Shown: positions 25,291-34,732, counted from the first letter of the stretch. The stretch: 64,000 nt of DNA from CAZHDB01 sp964531225 (GCA_964531225.1 CAZHDB010000001.1:62001-126000), one strand, 5' to 3'. Notes: generated by a model not told the origin, from the sequence alone. Translations and numbers: made by a program.

Positions 25291-26103
25291 CTATTTAATT
25301 ATTGGTAGCCGACGATCACTCATATAATTAGTTATCCATTGAATTAGACTAATATTATCTTCATATACTTTATCCTCATAATATGTTATTACCATAGTTG
25401 CTAACTCAGCAAGATCTTCATACTTCTCAGCTATTTCATTTACATTAACCTTATCAACTAATCCGAGAAGTTTGGACAAATAGCCTTCAGGGCATGATAG
25501 GTCTATTAGTAATTCCTCGACGTCAGCTCTTAATTCGATATTATTAAGTCTCATAAGTCCATGTAGCATTTCATGAATTATGATGTCTATTGCTTTTTCA
25601 GGTGATTGCATGTCATTGATATATACAGATATCAAAGTATTCTCGTGATCCCAGTATAACATTGATCCATAAGTATAGTCTGGCAGAGGATTAAATCCGT
25701 ATATAACATAGATTTTCCTAAAGAATTTATTAAATCCAAATATATGTTTTATTTTATCTATCATAACATCTTTCTTTTCATTGAATATTTTATATATTAA
25801 TGGATGAAGATTAGATAAAGTATTGCTTAATTCCTCCCACATAGGCAATTCTATGGATCTTATTAATTTAATTGCGTATTCTAGCTCCTTACTGGACTTA
25901 TGATTTTCTTTCATAAGTCTAAGGAAGAGGTTATTCCATAGATTATGTTTTTCAATGAAGTATGCCACATATAATGGCTTTCCGAAGCCAGATACATAAA
26001 ATGCATAAGGTAACACTGTATATGGCGAAGATGATACATGCATTATATCATAAAGTGCTGCAATAACAAAGCTGTCTCTATCAATAATAGATATGTACTC
26101 CAT
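25291..26103 (-). CDS. Hypothetical protein with HExxH metallopeptidase motif
   Basis: A 270-residue soluble protein. 'IIIHEMLHGLMRLN' near residue 187 is a HExxH zinc-binding helix, followed ~10 residues later by 'ELRADVEELL', where the E or D could be the third ligand as in gluzincins or MtfA-like peptidases. No signal peptide or membrane segment is visible, so it would act in the cytosol. I do not recognise a named family. The ATG at 26103 follows GGGTGTCTACTT. It is downstream of deoxyhypusine synthase on the same strand (51-base gap). Confidence 0.65.
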   Translation of the reverse strand: MEYISIIDRDSFVIAALYDIMHVSSSPYTVLPYAFYVSGFGKPLYVAYFIEKHNLWNNLFLRLMKENHKSSKELEYAIKLIRSIELPMWEELSNTLSNLHPLIYKIFNEKKDVMIDKIKHIFGFNKFFRKIYVIYGFNPLPDYTYGSMLYWDHENTLISVYINDMQSPEKAIDIIIHEMLHGLMRLNNIELRADVEELLIDLSCPEGYLSKLLGLVDKVNVNEIAEKYEDLAELATMVITYYEDKVYEDNISLIQWITNYMSDRRLPIIK

Positions 26104-26154
26104 AAGTAGACACCCTTAATTGTGGTCAATTATGGTTAATAATAAATGCGTACA

Positions 26155-27138
26155 TCATTTATTTAGTAAGCATTTTGCTCCCCCAACTATTAAAGGCAAC
26201 ACTATTGTAGCATCACCATATACAATTACTTGTTTAGCAGATGGTTTAAGTTTGTTCCAAGAAATAGCTTCCCTAGGTTGTGCACCACTAAGGCTACCAT
26301 CATATTCTACAGCCGTCGTTACATAAACAGCATAGTCTAGCCCATCCTTAAATTGAGCCCACCATATTGTATGATGTTTACTTATACCTCCGCCAATGAT
26401 TAAGGCTCCGAGTTTATTGGCTGTAAATACTAAGTCGGCAAGTATTTTTTCATCACCGAAAAGATCTAGTTTAAGTCCTGTAAATTGGCTATTAAGTGTA
26501 AGTTGTGTACCAAAGGCTCCGTCGGTAATGCCGGGAACTATGATTGGCACATTTTTTTCATAAGCAGCCCTGAGTATAGAGAACGGATCATTTATTCTTT
26601 TACCAGCTTCTCTCAAGATCTCGCTAGGCATCCATGTATCTTTAATCTTTACAAGATCATTTATTAAATCTCTAGTAAACCTTTCAATAGCTTGTCCATA
26701 GCTTTCAATAGGTATGAATATATTGCCTAGTCTATGAATGTTTACACTGCGAAGTACGGAATCGTCAGTAATGAAACTTCCCTTATAATATTTATTACCA
26801 GTACCACGTGCAATATCATGATCTATGGTGCCACAAGTAGTTATAATAGCATGAGCAAAGCCTTCCTTTATAAGTTGTGCAAATACTCCACGTAATCCTG
26901 TTGATACAAGGTTCGCTGTGAAGGCTAGAACTCTTTTTGTATCATCATCGCTCCACATTTCAAATAATATCTTACTAGCTTCATATACGTGACCGGCCAT
27001 AAAGCCATGGGACCTTCCTAATGCATCAATAAGTTCGCAGATACTCATATCGCTTTTTATGTTGTAGTCTTCTATTTCTTCTTGAAGTAATTTCCTCCTA
27101 ATATCGTCTAAAAAGTTCGTTTCATCTGCCCCGGTCAT
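26155..27138 (-). CDS. dys: Deoxyhypusine synthase
   Basis: A 327-residue deoxyhypusine synthase. 'LAFTANLVSTGLRG' near residue 70, 'AIITTCGTIDHDIARG' near residue 94, 'IIVPGITDGAFGTQ' near residue 200, and 'SGAQPREAISWNKLKP' near residue 290, whose lysine carries the butylamine intermediate, are all intact. The enzyme uses NAD+ and spermidine to modify a lysine of aIF5A, required for translation. The ATG at 27138 follows GGTGATAGGAT. The broken paralogue at 8474-9565 differs in the region of 'SWGK', so they are not recent duplicates. Confidence 0.95.
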   Translation of the reverse strand: MTGADETNFLDDIRRKLLQEEIEDYNIKSDMSICELIDALGRSHGFMAGHVYEASKILFEMWSDDDTKRVLAFTANLVSTGLRGVFAQLIKEGFAHAIITTCGTIDHDIARGTGNKYYKGSFITDDSVLRSVNIHRLGNIFIPIESYGQAIERFTRDLINDLVKIKDTWMPSEILREAGKRINDPFSILRAAYEKNVPIIVPGITDGAFGTQLTLNSQFTGLKLDLFGDEKILADLVFTANKLGALIIGGGISKHHTIWWAQFKDGLDYAVYVTTAVEYDGSLSGAQPREAISWNKLKPSAKQVIVYGDATIVLPLIVGGAKCLLNK

Positions 27139-27233
27139 ATCCTATCACCTATGTTAGAAAACAATATCGTTGTACTAGGTTATTTAGGATATTCTTAATG
27201 ATGTTTTAATATGGGTAATCCTATTTATTACTT

Positions 27234-27989
27234 ATGTATAGGTATTTTTATAATTCAGATAACGGTATATGGCGGGTATACTACTTGAGCATTGATATAA
27301 AGAACTTCATTGAGTCAATATTAAAATATGAGGGAAAACCTATTGATGAAATAGCAAGATACATCCATGTATCAAGAAACAGGTTTAAATCGGTAGTTGA
27401 AAGGTTACCTGGTGTAAAGATCGATAATGACACTGTAATAGTTGATAATAGACTTGAATTAGTCTTATATGGTTTAAAGTTAGGTTTGCCTATTAAGCGT
27501 CTATCAAGATATGTTAATTGGAGAGATTTTGAAAAAGTTTCAGCTAAGATACTTTCTAGCCATGGATATATTGTCTATACTAATGTACTATTAACAAGGC
27601 CTAAAAGATTGGAAATTGATGTACTAGGGATTGATGAGGGTACAGGAAGGACAATAGTTATTGATTGCAAACATTGGAAATATGGGATATCTCCATCGAG
27701 TATAATTGAAGTAGGAAGAAGACATATTGACCGTGTTAAGAATTTCTTAAAGTATGTTTCATGGGTTTCTAAAAAATATCCATTAGTTAATAGGGTTAAA
27801 TATGCTATACCAGTCTTGGTAACATTTACAACTCCTAAAATCCGGAATGTTGATAATAGGCTTATAGTATTGAGTATAGGTGAACTTAACAACTTTCTAT
27901 CAGATCTATACTTAGTATTAGAAGAACTGGGTATAAAACCTATATCATTAGAAGAACAACATTGTAAAGATAAGAAACTCTTTATATGA
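27234..27989 (+). CDS. HTH plus PD-(D/E)XK nuclease-fold protein
   Basis: A 251-residue protein. An N-terminal winged-helix-like segment ('IDEIARYIHVSRNRF', residues ~36-50) leads to a Mrr/restriction-endonuclease-like domain: 'FEKVSAKILSSHGY' near residue 102, 'LEIDVLGID' near residue 124 and 'IVIDCKHWKYG' near residue 140, giving the catalytic D and the D/E-x-K pair. No methyltransferase or other restriction partner is adjacent, so repair or DNA processing is as plausible as restriction. TTG 27285 is an alternative start near GGCGGGT. Confidence 0.7.
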   Translation: MYRYFYNSDNGIWRVYYLSIDIKNFIESILKYEGKPIDEIARYIHVSRNRFKSVVERLPGVKIDNDTVIVDNRLELVLYGLKLGLPIKRLSRYVNWRDFEKVSAKILSSHGYIVYTNVLLTRPKRLEIDVLGIDEGTGRTIVIDCKHWKYGISPSSIIEVGRRHIDRVKNFLKYVSWVSKKYPLVNRVKYAIPVLVTFTTPKIRNVDNRLIVLSIGELNNFLSDLYLVLEELGIKPISLEEQHCKDKKLFI

Positions 27990-28363
27990 AACACATATTA
28001 TCCGAGGCACATACTCTAAAATATTCTCTAAGAATTCCTCTATAATCTTTGTCTTTATTTCGTATATTCTCTCCATATAATTTAATCAGTATCTATTACT
28101 ACATTAAAGGCTGTGACATAACTGTTCTTGGAAGATATATCATAGCCTCTATCATGGGTTATTAACAGTCATATATTCGATACGTAGGTGAATTTCTATA
28201 CATCATAGTGAGTGGAGCAGTTCTACTTCTATTCCTTTTATAGAGTAAAATCTAAAACTTGTTTCATAGAAAGAATTAAATTTTCAACATGACAGATTTC
28301 GTATGAATACTAGTGAAAAAGTAATCCTATATTATGTAGCCTAATTTGATTTTGATAAGGAGA
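27990..28363. other. 374-base stretch without a supported gene
   Basis: No ORF longer than about 45 codons and no tRNA, C/D boxes or GC island could be seen. A short minus-strand segment near 28080-28175 reads LLITHDRG, similar to the H-loop of an ABC ATPase, but the flanking frame has stops and no Walker motifs, so I do not call a pseudogene. Confidence 0.6.
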
Positions 28364-28389
28364 GTTAGCCTTTTATGTTAGCCTTTTAT
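28364..28389. repeat. 13-bp tandem duplication at a stop codon
   Basis: GTTAGCCTTTTAT occurs twice head to tail (28364-28376 and 28377-28389). The stop codon of the GH130-like gene lies inside it, so the duplication leaves the protein end unchanged. Confidence 0.8.
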
Positions 28390-29508
28390 GAACGTCATTT
28401 TTTCCATTAATTTCTCGATGTCTGTCTCAAGTATTAATGTGATCTCATCGTCTTTTCCTGCACTTATTATAAGTTTATTTTTAATTAACTCCGATCCACA
28501 TACAAAGATCGTTCCCGGTCTTGCTCCATAATAATCATGTATCCTTGGTGATAATATTGGTTTTGGGGTGACAGCAAGTAATTCTCCACTAGAATCTAGA
28601 ATAGCTGCATATGTATAGTAACATCCAAATACTTTATCAACGCTATGAAATATTAGTAGATATTCATTACTAGATAACTTTGTTACACAATTACCCCCAG
28701 TCTTTGACTCATTTATAGTAGGAGATAATTCTGGATAGAATGTTATTTCAGAGACTTCTATAAGGCCTTCATTTCTAGGAGCAATGCCTATAGCACCTAT
28801 TTCTATAAAGTCGATCCAAGGCCTCACCATCATATAATGATTATTTAATGGAAAGGTATCTCTGTAATCCTTAATTATGCATTCATGATCTTTCCATTTA
28901 AACCTTACAATTTCAAGTTCTTTAACATTAGACGGATCATGTAATTTTGCCATAAAAGTTATTGTAAACCCCCTTGTTCCTCCTATAGGCTTATATAGTT
29001 CGAAGGACCTTACATGATAGAGTTCATAATATTCCATATACACCCTAGGATCCTCTACCCGTTCAACTGTTAAATATGGATAAAGGATCGTTTTAGCGGC
29101 AAGCTTTAATCTTCCTGAGAGACTATTCATTTCCAATTTAGCATAGCCTATGAATGTACGACTCCAAGGATTGGGTATAGGATGTGAGCCTAGCGATGAC
29201 ATTCGCATATATAAATGGACATAATTGTCCTGTATAGCTATACTTGGATTAGCTGCGATTCGAAGCGGTATATTTATTTCATTTCTACTTTTTATAGAGA
29301 CATCATTGGCGATTATATAGGCCATGGTATTGAATATATCGTCTTTGCTGAATGATCTAATGATCTTGGGCCTCATCCTATACAGTTCCATGATCTTATG
29401 TCCAAGGAATAATTCTACTTCTTTACTTCTCCGAGAAAGTGTATTTATTAAGAAATCACCGTATTCATTACATGAAACATCATATGGAATTTTAAAGGAA
29501 TCGCTCAT
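28378..29508 (-). CDS. GH130-like beta-propeller glycoside phosphorylase/hydrolase
   Basis: A ~376-residue protein. The C-terminal third has the layout of GH130 mannoside phosphorylases: 'PILSPRIHDYYGARP', 'GTIFVCGSELI', 'LIISAGKDDEITLI' and a final helix. Earlier 'HPIPNPWSRTFIGYA' may form part of the active-site face of the five-bladed propeller. The match is structural rather than strong in sequence, and I cannot verify the catalytic acid. No carbohydrate genes adjoin it. ATG 29508 is chosen, with GGTGTGATA just before it; GTG 29514 lies inside that ribosome-binding site. Confidence 0.55.
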   Translation of the reverse strand: MSDSFKIPYDVSCNEYGDFLINTLSRRSKEVELFLGHKIMELYRMRPKIIRSFSKDDIFNTMAYIIANDVSIKSRNEINIPLRIAANPSIAIQDNYVHLYMRMSSLGSHPIPNPWSRTFIGYAKLEMNSLSGRLKLAAKTILYPYLTVERVEDPRVYMEYYELYHVRSFELYKPIGGTRGFTITFMAKLHDPSNVKELEIVRFKWKDHECIIKDYRDTFPLNNHYMMVRPWIDFIEIGAIGIAPRNEGLIEVSEITFYPELSPTINESKTGGNCVTKLSSNEYLLIFHSVDKVFGCYYTYAAILDSSGELLAVTPKPILSPRIHDYYGARPGTIFVCGSELIKNKLIISAGKDDEITLILETDIEKLMEKMTFIKG

Positions 29509-29657
29509 TATCACACCTATATGATTTATTTAATTGATCTATTTTAATGATAAAGAGTTATATATTTTTGTAATAAGCCCATAACAGTATGGCAAATACA
29601 TTAATATAATATAGCCTTAATAACTATAGATTAGAATAAATGGTTAGGTGTCAGTAT

Positions 29658-30398
29658 ATGGCTTTTAAGGCTGTTTATCCAGAGGCTAAGTACTTTAAGA
29701 ATATTGTTGATTCGCTTGCAAAACTAGTTGATGAGGTAGCTATACGGGTTAGCGAAGATGGTTTTTATCTTAAAGCCTTAGATCCTGCGAGAATAGCCTT
29801 AATAGATATATTCTTACCAGCTACAAGTTTTCTAACTTATGAAGTAGAGGGCGAAGAGATTATTGGTTTAAGTATGGCTAATTTATCAAAACTCTTGAAG
29901 AGACTTAAGAAAGGAGATCAATTTGAGATCAGTGCTAGTGAGGACTATATAACACTGACAATACATGCAACGATTAAACGTATGTATAAGTTTAGGAACC
30001 TCGAGGCGCAAATGCCTGAGATACCTGAGGCAGAATTAGAATTTGATGTTGAGGCTCAAGTATTAGCTGATACTATCAAGCATGCTATAAAGGACGCTGA
30101 AACAGTTGGTGATACTGTTGAGTTTGAAGCTAAAGATGATACAGCTCTATACATTAGGGGGCGTGGAGCGACACTTGCAGAGACAAGGATTACACGTGAT
30201 ATGCCGGCCTTAATAGATCTTATGGTTAAGAATCCTGCAAAGTCTGCATACAGTATTGAATACTTAAAACACGTTTTAGCATTGACACAAATAGCTGAGG
30301 CTACAATAGTTAAATTCTCAAGTGATGCACCAATATACTTGGAATTTGCTTTAACGGGTGAAGGCAGAGTTAAGTACTTACTTGCTCCAAAGGCATAA
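29658..30398 (+). CDS. pcn: DNA sliding clamp PCNA
   Basis: A 246-residue PCNA. The N-terminal domain has 'LVDEVAIRVSEDGFYLKALDPARIALIDI' (split: GFYLKALDPARIALI), the interdomain connecting loop is 'FRNLEAQMPEIPEAEL', and the C-terminal domain ends in 'YLLAPKA'. Crenarchaea often form heterotrimeric clamps from several PCNA paralogues; only one copy is in this window. ATG 29658 follows GGTG by seven bases; ATG 29640 is the other possible start. Confidence 0.95.
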   Translation: MAFKAVYPEAKYFKNIVDSLAKLVDEVAIRVSEDGFYLKALDPARIALIDIFLPATSFLTYEVEGEEIIGLSMANLSKLLKRLKKGDQFEISASEDYITLTIHATIKRMYKFRNLEAQMPEIPEAELEFDVEAQVLADTIKHAIKDAETVGDTVEFEAKDDTALYIRGRGATLAETRITRDMPALIDLMVKNPAKSAYSIEYLKHVLALTQIAEATIVKFSSDAPIYLEFALTGEGRVKYLLAPKA

Positions 30399-30554
30399 AT
30401 GGCAAGAGGTCTTTTAACATAATTATTCATAGTCATAAACATATGGCCATAGAACGCCAGCATCTTTACAACATATTTAATACAGTTATTTAGATACTTC
30501 AATTTAACATTAGGAAAATAAAGCCTGTAAGATAAAGTCTAGATAGACTTAACT

Positions 30555-31211
30555 ATGCATTTAAGATATTGCATACTTAGGAAGGGTAATGCTATAATGC
30601 TAGAAGGTTCATTTCCCATACAAATTATTGAAAGAACATGGAAGCTTCAACATGAATTAGATCTTATAGGGGAAGATAGTGTTGTTTTAAATGACATAGC
30701 CACGGTATTCTATGGTATTCCTAAAATGATTAATGAAATAAGAATTATTGTCAGCGGAAATGATGTAAAAGGCATTGTCAATGCCTTAGGATATGTACTT
30801 GGAGTCTATAGTTATAGTGATCAGTTAATTGAGATACTACGTAAGAAGGGCTCGGTAGCTATAAATCCTGTTACAATCCCGGTAGTCTATATAGTTCTTG
30901 CAAAGAATGATATTGAATACAAATGTATACATAATAAGCTTACGATTGATATAATGGGATATAGCATTTCAATACCTAGACTCGAAGAATATATATCGTA
31001 TATGATTTCTCAAGAGGCTCAGTACCCATACATTGTGGACGCAATTGCTCTAGCTATTCTTCATTCTTCAAGGATAAATGTAGATAGACTAGTTAGAAAT
31101 GGAGTTGATAAGGAGATGCTATGTAAATTAATTAATAGTATAGGTGAATCAGCATCGACATTCTATGAGCTCGAGAATCTATTTAAGAAAGCCAAAGACA
31201 TTTATTGCTAA
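30555..31211 (+). CDS. Hypothetical protein, possible nucleotidyltransferase-like
   Basis: A 218-residue soluble protein that I do not recognise with confidence. 'VVLNDIATVFYGIPKMINEIRIIV' (split: ATVFYGIPKMINEI) and 'NDIEYKCIHNKLTIDI' recall the strand arrangement of minimal nucleotidyltransferase folds, but the catalytic G-S-x-D-x-D is missing. The rest is alternating helices, with a cluster of three C-terminal helices. It stands between PCNA and the PhoH-KH gene in the same direction but with gaps of 156 and 106 bases. ATG 30597, with GGAAGGG ahead, is an alternative start. Confidence 0.55.
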   Translation: MHLRYCILRKGNAIMLEGSFPIQIIERTWKLQHELDLIGEDSVVLNDIATVFYGIPKMINEIRIIVSGNDVKGIVNALGYVLGVYSYSDQLIEILRKKGSVAINPVTIPVVYIVLAKNDIEYKCIHNKLTIDIMGYSISIPRLEEYISYMISQEAQYPYIVDAIALAILHSSRINVDRLVRNGVDKEMLCKLINSIGESASTFYELENLFKKAKDIYC

Positions 31212-31317
31212 TATTGTCCCCAAGGAATATAAAATGATCCATGATTATATTTATAAAAACCCATAAAATACACTCTTACGGGATATAATTATACGGCATA
31301 AATATAGGGTGAGAGAA

Positions 31318-32475
31318 ATGGCCGGAACATTATTTGAGAAGTTAGCGCCTATGAGTCCTGGGCAGGAGGAGATGAAAAAAGCATTTCAGAATATGAACTA
31401 TGAAGTCATAGGATTATTTGGGCCAACAGGTACTGGTAAGAGCTTATTTAGTACATTATATGGTATTGACGCTATACTTACTGGCAAGTTCAAGAAATTT
31501 ATCATATCTAGGCCTGTAGTTGATGTTGTAACGGGAAAAGAGCTTACAGCAGTCGATCTTGGACAGATGTATTATGACATCGCTATTAACTATCTAAGGG
31601 ATATCCTTGAAGGATTCATAGAGTGGAGTGAAATCGAGAAACTTATTGGAGAAGGCAAAATTGTTTTCGCAGATACCCACTATCTTAGAGGACGTACATT
31701 TGATAACGCAGTTATATTCTTAGACGATGCTCAAAGCATACCTCCTGAAAGCAGTATTGAAATTCTTATGAGAATAGGTAGGGATAGTAGATTCATAGTA
31801 GCTGGTGATCCTGTGTTTCAAAAGCCTCAAGGTGTTGAAAGAGATGGTGCATCTATTGTACGAGAGGTATTGATTGGTGAAGAGACTGCTAAAGTAGTTG
31901 ATCTTGGCTTAAAGGATATTGTTAGACCTGGTGCTAGGCGTGGTATACGTTTATTGATGGAGACTCGTATGAGGAACCGTAGACTTAGCGATACAGAGAA
32001 GAACATCATGGATGTTGCTCGTGTTCACGCACCGGATACAGATATTGTTACAGTTGTAGAATTTATTGATGAGAAGAAACAGTTCCAAATAGAGGCTGAA
32101 GGAGTTCCGGATGCCTTGATTATTGTTAAGGAAGGCTATCTCGGTAGATTGATTGGTAGAGGCGGTGAACGTATAGAGTCTATAGAGGCGGATACAGGTT
32201 TGCGACTACGTGGTATAGAGCTTTCACTAGACTTTAAGCCATTAATACGGGCTATTCATCCAGTAAACTGGATACATAGACATATAGCCGACATAGACTT
32301 TGCCGGTCCCGACTTAGCAGTAAAGGTATATAGTGAGGCCTTTGGAGCCTTCGTTGGACAGAAAGGATTCCATGTAAAATTCATAGATTCTGTATTAAGA
32401 AAGTTAATGGGAGTCGGTGTAAGGGCCATTGAAGTACCTGAAGAGAGGAAAGTATCTAGAAAACGCAGGAAATAA
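31318..32475 (+). CDS. PhoH-like ATPase with C-terminal KH domain
   Basis: A 385-residue fusion. The PhoH P-loop is 'GLFGPTGTGKSLFS' near residue 33, followed by 'ISRPVVDVV', Walker B-like 'AVIFLDDAQSIPP' near residue 140 and the sensor 'FIVAGDPVFQKP'. From ~residue 255 'DALIIVKEGYLGRLIGRGGERI' (split: GYLGRLIGRGGERI) shows the KH GxxG loop, with a second 'VYSEAFGAFVGQKG' near residue 340. PhoH is a helicase-like RNA-processing ATPase and KH binds RNA, so a role in RNA processing or turnover is likely. ATG 31318 follows GGTGAGAGAA; GTG 31309 lies inside that ribosome-binding site. Confidence 0.88.
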   Translation: MAGTLFEKLAPMSPGQEEMKKAFQNMNYEVIGLFGPTGTGKSLFSTLYGIDAILTGKFKKFIISRPVVDVVTGKELTAVDLGQMYYDIAINYLRDILEGFIEWSEIEKLIGEGKIVFADTHYLRGRTFDNAVIFLDDAQSIPPESSIEILMRIGRDSRFIVAGDPVFQKPQGVERDGASIVREVLIGEETAKVVDLGLKDIVRPGARRGIRLLMETRMRNRRLSDTEKNIMDVARVHAPDTDIVTVVEFIDEKKQFQIEAEGVPDALIIVKEGYLGRLIGRGGERIESIEADTGLRLRGIELSLDFKPLIRAIHPVNWIHRHIADIDFAGPDLAVKVYSEAFGAFVGQKGFHVKFIDSVLRKLMGVGVRAIEVPEERKVSRKRRK

Positions 32476-32520
32476 ACTAAATCATATAATAATTAAAAAT
32501 TCTATTGTGCAGGTTTTTAA

Positions 32521-34050
32521 TTATCTTCTCGCTTTACTTATTATGTAAACTATTAAAATTATTGCTAAGTTCACAACTAAGCCATAAAATCCTTCATAGA
32601 ATCCTAGACTCTTTATATTATATAGAGCTTCTCCAATACTGTTCATTGGCGTTGCCGATAATACCTGCCTTATGGTATCAGCTGATTTAACTAGTGCTAC
32701 AGTAGCCATACCTAATGACATTGATGTTATAGCTGTTTTCCTACCGATCGCATCAGGTTTAATCATTTTAATAATTAATGATGGGAAGAACTGTACTATA
32801 CCAGCATAGCCTACGAGTAGCAAGGATATAAGTACTTCTGGCGCCATAATGGCTAATATAAAGGATATAATAGCTATTATTGTTGTAAAGAGTCTAGCAC
32901 TAAACACTAGCTCACGATCACTCGCCTCTGGTTTAAAGATTCTTTGATAGGCATTACGGGAGAACAAGGCTCCAGCGACATGAAGTATAGATGCAGCTGT
33001 AGAAATGGATGCTGCAAGAGCTCCTGCACCAACTAGGCCTACAAGCCATGGATGACTACTAAATATGGTCCTAACTACAAGCATGAAACTCATGTCAGCA
33101 TATTCTTTTTCGTATATAGGAACATTAAGCAACCCCTTCACATAAAGTCCTACCGCTGTCAAACCAACTAGGATGGCAGCTATCTGGCTAATTTGGTATA
33201 TGCCAAGCATAACAACATTCTTTTTAACAGTATTAACATCTTTACCGCCAAAGATATTCTGGATCCTATTAGGCCATAGCCAGAAAGCAAGGGGAGCAGT
33301 AAATAGTAAAGTAACTGCCCATGCATAATCTTCGGGTTTAAAGTATAGCGAGAACTTTGCACCTGGCGGTGGATTCGTAGCATAAGCCGATACAGCGTCG
33401 AATAATCCCTGGAATCCCCCGAAAGCAATTATTGGTATAATGATGCCAACACCCCAAATGGCTAGAAGCATTATAGCTCCTTGTAGTGCATTAATGAATA
33501 TAACGCTTACAAGGCCGCCTATTATTGTAAATACAGCTATTAATAGAAATGCAATGGTTTTGGCAACGATTGGATCTACTAATCCGTATCCAGAAACTTC
33601 AATTATATATCCAACGCCTTGGATCTGTAACTGTACATAAGGTATGCTCCATAGCGCACCCGTTATAGCGATAAATGCTCCGAGAGCCTTACTAGAGTAG
33701 AGATCTTCGAAAGCATCAGCCATAGTTAGCCATCCATGTTTCTTCGCATCACTCCATAATTTAGGTACCAGGATAAATCCTATGATGAATGAAACCATAC
33801 CATAAAGTGTAATAGCCCACACACGTACACCCATACGTGCAGCGTAGCCAGGCAGTCCGAGGAACGTATATGCACTATATATATTTGCTCCAACACTTAA
33901 CCATAATACAATCAATCCAATGCTTCTACCTGCTACAAACCACGATTCTGCACTAGCTAGCTTTTTCAGCTTCCTCTTAGTAGTCAATGCTCCAACAAGT
34001 GCTGTAAAAGCAAGCCATGAAAATATAACTACTAATGCAAGATACTCCAT
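32521..34050 (-). CDS. Sodium/solute symporter (SSS family)
   Basis: A 509-residue protein with about 13 membrane segments. 'AESWFVAGRSIGLIVLWLSVGANIYSAYTFLGLPG' (split: AESWFVAGRSIG, near residue 34; GANIYSAYTFLG) and the long 'LVGAGALAASISTAASILHV' (split: GAGALAASISTAAS) match the SSS core helices TM1 and TM8, which form the Na+ and substrate sites. It imports an organic solute with Na+; the substrate is unknown. The ATG at 34050 follows GGGTGATTAAGT. It is cotranscribed with the two-helix protein at 34053-34262. Confidence 0.9.
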   Translation of the reverse strand: MEYLALVVIFSWLAFTALVGALTTKRKLKKLASAESWFVAGRSIGLIVLWLSVGANIYSAYTFLGLPGYAARMGVRVWAITLYGMVSFIIGFILVPKLWSDAKKHGWLTMADAFEDLYSSKALGAFIAITGALWSIPYVQLQIQGVGYIIEVSGYGLVDPIVAKTIAFLLIAVFTIIGGLVSVIFINALQGAIMLLAIWGVGIIIPIIAFGGFQGLFDAVSAYATNPPPGAKFSLYFKPEDYAWAVTLLFTAPLAFWLWPNRIQNIFGGKDVNTVKKNVVMLGIYQISQIAAILVGLTAVGLYVKGLLNVPIYEKEYADMSFMLVVRTIFSSHPWLVGLVGAGALAASISTAASILHVAGALFSRNAYQRIFKPEASDRELVFSARLFTTIIAIISFILAIMAPEVLISLLLVGYAGIVQFFPSLIIKMIKPDAIGRKTAITSMSLGMATVALVKSADTIRQVLSATPMNSIGEALYNIKSLGFYEGFYGLVVNLAIILIVYIISKARR

Positions 34051-34052
34051 AC

Positions 34053-34262
34053 TTAATCACCCAGCTTCCTATCTATAAGATATGTAATGACAAGCATTGT
34101 AAACGAGTAAAGTACCCATATAATCATATAAATCCAAACTATTGGAAATCCTCCAATATTTCCACTAATCCCGTTTACTAATGGAAGGAAAACTAGGGGA
34201 ATATAGTTTAGCCCGAGAATAAGTATAAAGATCAGTGTTTTCGTTACTCCTTTTTCCCTCAA
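34053..34262 (-). CDS. Small two-helix partner of the SSS symporter (DUF3311-like)
   Basis: A 69-residue protein with two membrane helices (residues ~8-25 and ~38-60) and a basic C-terminus. Small DUF3311-type proteins of this size are regularly encoded directly upstream of SSS symporters. It ends 2 bases before the symporter ATG, consistent with a two-subunit transporter. TTG 34262 follows GGTGGAATTTA. Confidence 0.75.
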   Translation of the reverse strand: MREKGVTKTLIFILILGLNYIPLVFLPLVNGISGNIGGFPIVWIYMIIWVLYSFTMLVITYLIDRKLGD

Positions 34263-34322
34263 TAAATTCCACCTCTCTATAATGGAGAATAGACGTCATA
34301 AATAAATCTATTCTTTAAATAG

Positions 34323-34727
34323 TCAATGATTACCATTAAATATTAATGGTAAATATCTAGCTTTACAGCCTATAACTGTAAATTCACGATGTAAGTCCCG
34401 TATTTTACCAGAGGAACCAGATAGTACTAGCACCTCTATACATTTCTCATCAATATGTAAATGTGTATATGATGCTATTATATCTCTATATTTTTCTATG
34501 ATTTTGAAGAACTTCCTATAGCTTTTCTCTCCCTTCTGTGAAAATATTATTAACAGGCCCATACATTTATGTGGAGTAAGATAATGTAAATGGTCATGTA
34601 CATACGTTCTTATGGCTTCACTTACTATACTTGATCTATCTGTTTCTAGTTTCGATGCCAATTCATCAAGATCCTTAGCTATTTCTTCTGGTATGGATAT
34701 TCCAAAACGTCTCTTGGTATTTCCCAC
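34323..34727 (-). CDS. NikR-like metal-responsive ribbon-helix-helix regulator
   Basis: A ~134-residue regulator. An N-terminal ribbon-helix-helix ('RRFGISIPEEIAKDLDEL', then 'TDRSSIVSEAIRTYV') leads into an ACT-like metal domain. 'YTHLHIDEKCIEVLVLSG' near residue 89 supplies the H-x-H-x5-C ligands that NikR uses for nickel (one residue shorter than in E. coli NikR). GTG 34727 follows AGAAGGTGATCTTA. Its stop-to-start layout with the adjacent ABC permease and the dyad at 36637-36678 suggest that it represses the metal transporter genes when metal is plentiful. Nickel versus zinc or cobalt cannot be decided. Confidence 0.85.
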   Translation of the reverse strand: MGNTKRRFGISIPEEIAKDLDELASKLETDRSSIVSEAIRTYVHDHLHYLTPHKCMGLLIIFSQKGEKSYRKFFKIIEKYRDIIASYTHLHIDEKCIEVLVLSGSSGKIRDLHREFTVIGCKARYLPLIFNGNH

Positions 34728-34732
34728 TAAGA

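Noticed and set aside
28080..28175. Possible remnant of an ABC ATPase (LLITHDRG)
   Set aside because: Only one short match, surrounded by stops and lacking Walker A and signature motifs.
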